This document shows positions 5,105 to 9,698 of a stretch of DNA of 9,698 nucleotides, piece by piece. How positions within the stretch are numbered: position 1 is the stretch's first letter; every line of letters starts with the position of its first letter. This stretch comes from Kofleriaceae bacterium (lineage in GTDB: Bacteria; Myxococcota_A; Polyangia; Haliangiales; Haliangiaceae), in contig JAESTW010000306.1 in the NCBI GenBank assembly GCA_016763395.1, positions 1-9,698 on the forward strand, in the 5' to 3' direction. A program made the translations under genes and the position numbers. The notes under the pieces are model-generated. The model searched no databases, had not been told where the DNA came from, and saw only the letters and a list, made by a program, of their open reading frames with translations.

Positions 5105-5785
5105 TTAAAGCACCGAGGTGACGATCATTGTGCTCGGATTGCGAAAGAAAAGGTAGTTTGCCTGATGCGGGTCGCTGCCATAATTTTCGCGATAGTTGCC
5201 ATGGTCAAAATCTGGCGGCGGCGTGGAAATTTCGCCCATGTCCAGGTGCGTCAAGTCGTATGCCGGCAAGAGGGCAACAAGACGCTGGAAACGTTTGAGT
5301 AGCGGCGCATCGTAGACTCCGGCCGCGAGCTCTTCTCGAATCACCCACTGCCCTTCCACCTGCGACAAGGTTACGTTGACTTGCTGGACAACAGCCATGG
5401 GAGCAATCGAACTAAGAGAAACACGCAGATACAGTTCATGAATCCGATCGTCTTCGCCAAATTCTTCTGGAACTTTCACGTCGCCATAGCGCATTTGCAG
5501 GGCGCAAGGTTCTCGCCCTTGGCAGAGGATATAGACATAGTCACACATGTCCTCTTCCCCGCCCTCGCGATAGATTACTGCCCCTTTGAGCTCCTCGGCA
5601 AACTCGTCGGCGAGAGCCATCACATCGTCAGGGCTAACTCCAGAAACCATCGCCAACTCGTCATCCAGCTCGCCCCAAGTTTTACTTGGATACAAACGCT
5701 CTAACCAATCAGAAACCGCTCCAAGCATCGTGCCTTTGCGATCGTTACAACCCGATTTTCCCGAACAGTTTGTGCATCCACCCAT
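5105..5785 (-). CDS. Uncharacterised six-cysteine protein, possible metal or Fe-S binder
   Basis: A 226-residue protein of no family that I can name, with no membrane segment. Its only six cysteines fall in two triplets: C4-x2-C7-x5-C13 in MGGCTNCSGKSGCNDRKG, and C81-x6-C88-x5-C94 in MCDYVYILCQGREPC. This spacing suggests a bound metal or iron-sulfur cluster, which is inference. The middle (35-70) is acidic and helical; 115-155 looks like beta strands. The N-terminus has no export signal, although its partner downstream appears to be a lipoprotein. The start is ATG 5785 with a weak AGG four nt upstream; a TACAAT -10-like box lies 25 nt upstream. The stop TAA is one nt from the ATG of the SUMF1-type gene, so both are made from one mRNA and may act together. 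It is divergent from the plus-strand gene at 5823. Confidence 0.75.
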   Translation of the reverse strand: MGGCTNCSGKSGCNDRKGTMLGAVSDWLERLYPSKTWGELDDELAMVSGVSPDDVMALADEFAEELKGAVIYREGGEEDMCDYVYILCQGREPCALQMRYGDVKVPEEFGEDDRIHELYLRVSLSSIAPMAVVQQVNVTLSQVEGQWVIREELAAGVYDAPLLKRFQRLVALLPAYDLTHLDMGEISTPPPDFDHGNYRENYGSDPHQANYLFFRNPSTMIVTSVL

Positions 5786-5809
5786 ACAACCTAGGTACCA
5801 CGAAATTGC

Positions 5810-5816
5810 TATTGTA
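5810..5816. promoter_or_regulatory. Overlapping divergent -10-like elements
   Basis: The 37-nt gap between divergent starts at 5785 (-) and 5823 (+) holds TACAAT on the minus strand (5816-5811, 5/6 match) and TATTGT on the plus strand (5810-5815, 4/6 match), sharing five bases. I find no convincing -35 on either side. If both are used, polymerase can serve only one gene at a time. Confidence 0.33.
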
Positions 5817-5822
5817 CGAGCA

Positions 5823-6506
5823 ATGGAAAACGCTGAATTGGAAGAGCTCCTGCGCGAGCTTCTCTCAGACTCAAGCGCTGAGCGGGTCTACATCCGCATA
5901 GCCAAGGAAACTCGCTCTCCCCACGAACTTTTCGCAAGCCTGGGACGAGGCGCAATCGTCGTTGCCGAATTTGCAGCTTCTGAGAATTTTCTCTCCTTCC
6001 AATCTCGGCAAGAGCACTTGGAACGCTACTCTAGACGTATTCGTGCCTGCGCTCTACGGCTGGAAATCGAGCAATTCCCCGAGCTCGAGTTTCCCAATCA
6101 AAATCCTGACCCCAAACGACTCATCGTAGCTCGAATTCAACAGTTCCTAGTCGGGCTCGTCGATACCAGCGAACTCTATCAAATGGTACTTCTGCGCAGC
6201 GGACAACTCATCGCCAGCGCCCACCCCGTTGACGATCTCGATAGCGAGCGACTCGATTTATTGCATAGACAGCTCAGTGCTGCCGCCCAGCAATCGGCAG
6301 GCAGTGCTCATGGTGAGCTCGTACAGCCCAGACTATATGGTTTGCGATTTTGGCATGGAGCTTCCCTTCTTGGATTTTCTCGGGCGAACTACTCACTCGA
6401 CTTTGTCCGATACCGAAGCAAGATGGTATCTCGCGAACTGGCTCATCTGCTAAGCATGCTCGACAACGGACCGGACAGCCCCGGGGCGATCGCACCAATT
6501 CCCTAG
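5823..6506 (+). CDS. Uncharacterised protein, possible C-terminal roadblock/LC7-like domain
   Basis: A 227-residue soluble protein of uncertain family. The N-terminal half (1-110) is helical and charged, rich in Glu and Arg. Residues 116-211 read like a roadblock/LC7 (MglB-like) fold: a strand pair ELYQMVLLRSGQLIASA, a long helix at 138-158, strands around LYGLRFWHGASLLGFSR, and a final helix RYRSKMVSRELAHLL. Roadblock proteins commonly pair with small Ras-like GTPases; none is in the window. The open frame extends upstream to 5586, but that part is antisense to the six-cysteine gene, so the first ATG after the divergent promoter region (5823) is the sensible start. There is no clear Shine-Dalgarno, and a TATTGT box lies 7 nt upstream. 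The roadblock call is a pattern impression of low confidence; that this is a real gene is likely. Confidence 0.68.
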   Translation: MENAELEELLRELLSDSSAERVYIRIAKETRSPHELFASLGRGAIVVAEFAASENFLSFQSRQEHLERYSRRIRACALRLEIEQFPELEFPNQNPDPKRLIVARIQQFLVGLVDTSELYQMVLLRSGQLIASAHPVDDLDSERLDLLHRQLSAAAQQSAGSAHGELVQPRLYGLRFWHGASLLGFSRANYSLDFVRYRSKMVSRELAHLLSMLDNGPDSPGAIAPIP

Positions 6507-6581
6507 CCAAGTTGGCGACAGCTATAAATGCGTGTCATACCATTTCCTCCAAACCCACAAACCACAAGAAAGAACTGAGTT

Positions 6582-6800
6582 ATGGCTGACAGAGACGTAG
6601 AACGAGATTGCAGTACCGAAGACTTCGTAGCGAGCTTGCGCCGATTGGCAGATAGCCTAGAGAAGGGCGAGGCCTTCCGGATCCAGGTCGTCAACAAGCG
6701 CTTCACCGTGCCCGCTGGCGCAACCCTTTCGATAGAACACGAAGCAGAGGGCGGCGACGAAGAACTCGAGTTTCAGCTTCACTGGAAAACCTCGGAATAA
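6582..6800 (+). CDS. Amphi-Trp domain small protein
   Basis: A 72-residue acidic protein matching the amphi-Trp domain layout: a polar lead, an amphipathic helix (TEDFVASLRRLADSLEKGEAF, about 12-32), then strands FRIQVVNKRFTVPAGATLSIEHEAEG and a closing ELEFQLHW with the hallmark Trp at 68. The family is widespread in bacteria and haloarchaea and has no established function that I know. A TATAAA box at 6523-6528 gives a candidate -10, but I see no -35. The leader would be about 50 nt and the Shine-Dalgarno is weak (TGAG just upstream of ATG). It follows the roadblock-like gene by 75 nt and ends 21 nt from the convergent lysC. Confidence 0.75.
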   Translation: MADRDVERDCSTEDFVASLRRLADSLEKGEAFRIQVVNKRFTVPAGATLSIEHEAEGGDEELEFQLHWKTSE

Positions 6801-6821
6801 GGGCCTGTCCCTAACGCGACG

Positions 6822-8063
6822 TTATATTGAGGACCGCTCGGGCGCTGGCAGGTGTAGATCAAACGCCTTGTGAAGCGCCACGATGGCATCGTCGACGCGC
6901 CCCTCGGCAATAATTACAGAGATTTTGATTTCGCTGGTCGAAATCATTTCTATGTTTATCTCGGCCTCGCTGAGAACCCGGAACATCTTTCCGGCTACGC
7001 CGCTGTGAGAACGCATTCCGACACCAACCACGGAGAGCTTGGCGACTGGAGCTTCTGAGGCCAAAAACTCCCCCGCACCAGTCAAATCCGCGCAAACCGT
7101 GCTCAATAGCTCAATCGAGCGATTGTGATCGCCGCTCGCGACAGTAAAACTCATATCTGTCCGGCCATCACGACTCTGGCTCTGAATGATCATATCGACA
7201 CAAATCCCCGCTTCGGACAACGGTTCAAAGAGCCGATAGGCAGCACCGGGAGAGTCCGGCACGTCTCGAATGGTAATCTTTGCCTCATCGCGAACCGCCG
7301 CTATTCCAGATACTACTACTTCTTCCATATCATCCTCCGCTGGCATAACCCATGTGCCTTCTGCCTCGCTAAAGGTAGAGCGCACGTGAATCGGTACATT
7401 GTAGTTCATTCCAAATTCGACAGCCCGCAGCTGCAAAACCTTCGCGCCCAACGATGCCAGGTCAAGCATCTCTTCATAGCAGATACGAGCGATCTTGCTG
7501 GCGTCTGGGACAATCCGCGGGTCTGCTGTATAGATGCCTTCGACATCCGTATAGATTTCACAATGGTCAGCGCCTAGTGCCGCCGCGATAGCAACACCTG
7601 TTGTGTCCGAGCCGCCGCGTCCCAATGTTGTAATACTACCGCTAGCATCCTGCCCTTGAAAACCGGCGATTACGGCGATCTTGCCCTCTTTAAAACACGC
7701 CTTTAGAGGCTCTGCATCAATCGATTGAATTCGCGCGCGAGCATGTGAGCTGTCCGTAAGAATCTTAACTTGATGTCCGAGAAAGGACTTCGCATCGCCG
7801 CCCAAATCTCGAATCGCCAACGCAAGCAAGCCGGCAGTCACCTGCTCGCCCGTTGATACGATCACATCCACTTCACGATCGTTCTGATCTTCGCGAAACT
7901 CGCGGCTCATCTCCAGCAATCGGTTGGTCTCTCCGCTCATCGCTGAGACCACAACAGCTACATCATGCCCGGCGTTTTTCGTTGCCAAACAACGCTTGGC
8001 AACATGGCGAATGCGCTCGATATCACCAACAGAGGTTCCACCAAATTTCTGTACGATTAGCAT
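6822..8063 (-). CDS. lysC: Aspartate kinase, monofunctional, with two C-terminal ACT domains
   Basis: Phosphorylates L-aspartate with ATP to 4-aspartyl phosphate, the first step toward lysine, threonine, methionine and diaminopimelate, in the cytoplasm. It has 413 residues, the usual size for the alpha2beta2 class. Motifs: K6-F-G-G-T-S-V12, S70-T-G-E73 (aspartate site), T145-T-L-G-R-G-G-S-D-T-T155 and YTDVEGIYTADPR (171-183) in the kinase domain. ACT1 is about 265-330 and ACT2 about 343-405, where lysine/threonine feedback is expected. No homoserine dehydrogenase domain follows. ATG 8063 has a poor Shine-Dalgarno, but KFGGTSV right after it fixes the start. An internal ATG at M246 with GGAGG matches the beta-subunit start known in Bacillus and Corynebacterium. 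It lies 11 nt downstream of a 56-codon reading frame and behind recG. No lysine riboswitch is present in the short leader. Confidence 0.97.
   Translation of the reverse strand: MLIVQKFGGTSVGDIERIRHVAKRCLATKNAGHDVAVVVSAMSGETNRLLEMSREFREDQNDREVDVIVSTGEQVTAGLLALAIRDLGGDAKSFLGHQVKILTDSSHARARIQSIDAEPLKACFKEGKIAVIAGFQGQDASGSITTLGRGGSDTTGVAIAAALGADHCEIYTDVEGIYTADPRIVPDASKIARICYEEMLDLASLGAKVLQLRAVEFGMNYNVPIHVRSTFSEAEGTWVMPAEDDMEEVVVSGIAAVRDEAKITIRDVPDSPGAAYRLFEPLSEAGICVDMIIQSQSRDGRTDMSFTVASGDHNRSIELLSTVCADLTGAGEFLASEAPVAKLSVVGVGMRSHSGVAGKMFRVLSEAEINIEMISTSEIKISVIIAEGRVDDAIVALHKAFDLHLPAPERSSI
7326..7338 (-). promoter_or_regulatory. Internal Shine-Dalgarno and ATG for aspartate kinase beta subunit
   Basis: GGAGG (7338-7334) lies 5 nt before an in-frame ATG (7328-7326), residue M246 of aspartate kinase. 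Translation from here gives a 168-residue protein of the two ACT domains only (MEEVVVSGIAAVRDEAK). Corynebacterium and Bacillus aspartate kinases are alpha2beta2 with beta made from an equivalent internal start. Confidence 0.75.
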
Positions 8064-8074
8064 GCTGAGCTTAT

Positions 8075-8245
8075 TTACTGATTATGTCCACGGGGATCAA
8101 TCAAATTGATGACCTGGTCTCCAATGACCTTGGCATCGATAGTGATCGTATCACCTGCCTGCTTGAACTCAAGTTCCTTGAGTACGGAACGAATAGTTGT
8201 TGTAAGTTCGTCATGTTCTCCCTGTGTCAGCCTAAACGACTTCAG
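8075..8245 (-). CDS. Small uncharacterised reading frame between recG and lysC, no standard start codon
   Basis: A frame of 56 codons ending in TAA 11 nt before lysC. It reads like a real protein: an amphipathic acidic helix (GEHDELTTTIRSVLKELEF), then strands GDTITIDAKVIGDQVINLID and a PRGHNQ end. The other two minus-strand frames give a Ser/Arg-rich peptide or early stops. An in-frame TAA sits two codons before CTG 8245, and no in-frame ATG or GTG follows; the only TTG is near the end. The start must therefore be CTG (8245 or 8230), or the gene lost an ATG by one base change. An extended -10-like TGCTAAGAT ends 5 nt before CTG 8245. Function unknown. The order recG, this frame, lysC suggests one transcript. 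Confidence is for coding potential; whether it is translated is open. Confidence 0.55.
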   Translation of the reverse strand: MKSFRLTQGEHDELTTTIRSVLKELEFKQAGDTITIDAKVIGDQVINLIDPRGHNQ

Positions 8246-8267
8246 ACTTTATCTTAGCACAATTGTT

Positions 8268-9698
8268 TTAGCCACCCTCGGCGCCGTATGCCTCGATCTC
8301 CTTTTGCTCCAATAGCAGGCGCAAGCTAGTGTGCTCGGGCTGGCTTAGATCTGGGTCATTTACTATCAACGAGTCCGCCCGTTGTTTCGCTAGAACCAGA
8401 AGCTCTCCATGACTTTGCAAATCGCCGAAGCGCAATCTTGGTAGCCCCGCCTGCCGCACGCCTAAGAGTTCGCCTGGTCCTCGCATACGCAAGTCCTCTT
8501 CTGCGATTACGAATCCGTCGCAGGTATCAACCAGGACATCCAATCGCTCGCGCCCTTCTTCGGACGCCTTTCCCGAACACAGCAGTACGCACTCGGACGG
8601 GCCTCCGCCTCTACCAACCCGTCCACGTAGCTGATGTAACTGTGCCAAGCCAAAATGGTCCGCATCTTCGATCATCATCACGACCGCTTCCGGGACGTCT
8701 ACCCCTACTTCGATGACAGTTGTCGCAACCAAGATCTGTGAGCGGCCACTGCGAAAATCGGACATCGCCTGATCGCGCTCTTCACTGCCCATGCGGCCGT
8801 GTACCAAACTCACTTTGCCCGGGTCATACTCTCGCCGCAGTGCACATGCCAAGTCAGTAGCGTTGGTATAGCCGCGACCATTCTCTTCTTCTGGTGCCTC
8901 GACCATCGGACAAACAACAAAGGCCCTCTCGCCTCTTTCAATTCGCAGCTGCAATGCCTTGTACGCAGCGTCTCTCGCCTTCATGCCGAGCAAAAGCTGG
9001 GTCCGTGGTGGCGTTCGTCCGGGCGGCATCTCGTCTAGAATACTCACGTCCAAATCCCCGTACGCAGTAAGCGCCAGTGTCCGCGGAATCGGAGTGGCGG
9101 TCATCACCAATAGATGTGGACTGTACCCGTTGCCCTTGCTTCGAATCGCAGCTCGCTGGGCCACGCCAAATCGGTGCTGCTCATCGATAATCACCAGGCC
9201 GAGTTCTCGAAATACCACAGCCTCAGCAATCAGTGCATGGGTGCCGATGAGCAAGTCGATTTCCCCCGCGGCCAAGAGCGAAAGAGTCGATGCTCGGACA
9301 CCCTTGGCGGTCCCCGCCGTTAGCAGCGCTACTCGAATCCCGACCTTCTCGCACCAGCTGCTGAAAGAACGAAAATGCTGCTCTGCCAAGATCGTTGTTG
9401 GAGCCATTAACGCGACCTGAGCACCACCTGCCGCTACCTGCTGTGCGGCAGCAAAGGCAACCGCCGTTTTCCCCGCGCCAACGTCCCCTTGCAGCAGGCG
9501 ATTCATCGGTACTTCTTCGGCTATGTCCGATGCGATTTCACCGATAACCCTCTTCTGCGCGCCAGTAAAGTCAAAGGGCAATGCGCGTCTAGCCTGCTTG
9601 ATGGTCTGTGCCGAATATCCGTGAGCAAGGTCTGAGCGGGCGTGCAATCGCCGTTTTGCCACCACCATGGCCAACACAAAAAGCTCTTCAAACGCCAA
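8268..9698 (-). CDS. recG: ATP-dependent DNA helicase RecG, N-terminus cut by window edge
   Basis: Reverses stalled replication forks and branch-migrates recombination intermediates. The window holds the C-terminal 476 residues; RecG proteins are usually near 700, so the wedge domain that grips the fork is mostly outside. The first codon seen (TTG, 9698) is an internal leucine of the LAFEELFVLAMVVAKRR segment, not a start. Helicase motifs in window numbering: I GDVGAGKT (71-78), Ia APTTILAEQH (99-108), II DEQHRFGV (172-179), III MTATPIPRT (199-207), V ATTVIEVGVDVP (325-336), VI QLRGRVGRGG (356-365), then the C-terminal RecG block DGFVIAEEDLRMRGPGELLG (394-413). No truncation or frameshift is visible inside. 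Stop TAA at 8270-8268; the small reading frame begins 22 nt further on. There is no terminator between them. Confidence 0.97.
   Translation of the reverse strand: MAFEELFVLAMVVAKRRLHARSDLAHGYSAQTIKQARRALPFDFTGAQKRVIGEIASDIAEEVPMNRLLQGDVGAGKTAVAFAAAQQVAAGGAQVALMAPTTILAEQHFRSFSSWCEKVGIRVALLTAGTAKGVRASTLSLLAAGEIDLLIGTHALIAEAVVFRELGLVIIDEQHRFGVAQRAAIRSKGNGYSPHLLVMTATPIPRTLALTAYGDLDVSILDEMPPGRTPPRTQLLLGMKARDAAYKALQLRIERGERAFVVCPMVEAPEEENGRGYTNATDLACALRREYDPGKVSLVHGRMGSEERDQAMSDFRSGRSQILVATTVIEVGVDVPEAVVMMIEDADHFGLAQLHQLRGRVGRGGGPSECVLLCSGKASEEGRERLDVLVDTCDGFVIAEEDLRMRGPGELLGVRQAGLPRLRFGDLQSHGELLVLAKQRADSLIVNDPDLSQPEHTSLRLLLEQKEIEAYGAEGG

Noticed and set aside
5586..5822. N-terminal extension of the roadblock-like gene by 79 codons
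   Set aside because: It is antisense to the start of the six-cysteine gene and Ser-rich; the ATG at 5823 sits just after the divergent promoter region.
6812..6824. TAACG-CGA-CGTTA inverted repeat at the amphi-Trp/lysC junction as a terminator
   Set aside because: A 5-bp stem with a 3-nt loop and no T-run is too weak, and it overlaps the lysC stop codon.
8064..8074. Lysine riboswitch upstream of lysC
   Set aside because: Only 11 nt separate the upstream stop codon from lysC, with no room for the aptamer.
8107..8206. Minus-strand ATG frame starting MTNLQQLF, preceded by GGGAG
   Set aside because: The site is only 3 nt from the ATG and the 37-residue product is Ser/Arg-rich and unstructured; the overlapping frame looks much more protein-like.
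8106..8315. Plus-strand 69-codon frame
   Set aside because: Antisense to the small reading frame and the end of recG; Ser/Leu/Val-rich shadow composition.

Overview
The window looks like chromosomal sequence from a bacterium of the old 'deltaproteobacterial' grade, most likely Myxococcota, Bradymonadota or Bdellovibrionota. The evidence is a bacterial histone, a membrane-anchored TPR-like tail and a SUMF1-fold lipoprotein of the kind common in myxobacteria, a possible roadblock-type protein, and an amphi-Trp protein. Base composition looks moderate. This placement is inferred from gene content, not from a marker gene. I see no phage, insertion sequence, CRISPR array, tRNA or rRNA, and no stretch over 300 bases lacks a gene.

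Layout. Positions 1-364 (+): a monocistronic gene for an 87-residue bacterial histone with a lysine-rich N-terminal tail, closed by a perfect 14-bp hairpin terminator. Positions 363-2564 (-): a conserved uncharacterised protein (DUF6918-like), a membrane-anchored TPR-like protein and a two-TM potassium channel with a cytoplasmic RCK domain. Positions 2592-4188 (+): a divergent gene for a stand-alone PaaZ/BoxD-type CoA-semialdehyde dehydrogenase with its own sigma-70-like promoter. Positions 4201-5785 (-): a two-gene unit of a six-cysteine protein followed after 1 nt by a SUMF1-fold lipoprotein. Positions 5823-6506 and 6582-6800 (+): an unknown, possibly roadblock-like protein and a small amphi-Trp protein. 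Positions 6822-9698 (-): recG (cut by the window edge), a 56-codon reading frame with no ATG/GTG/TTG start, and lysC (aspartate kinase).

Most genes are unrelated housekeeping or accessory functions, so this is not one integrated pathway. The standout is the tailed histone: archaeal-type L2 loop and RD-clamp residues (R77-K-T-V-R81, D84) behind a 23-residue tail holding 12 lysines, built from a DNA-identical 18-nt tandem repeat. Other notable points: strong internal Shine-Dalgarno sites predict second in-frame products from both the potassium channel (a soluble RCK subunit, as in MthK) and lysC (an ACT-only beta subunit). Several genes lack a Shine-Dalgarno and have a -10-like box 5-8 nt before the start codon, suggesting leaderless transcripts. 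A TAG stop is followed in frame by an 18-nt repeat encoding a charged helix-like extension.
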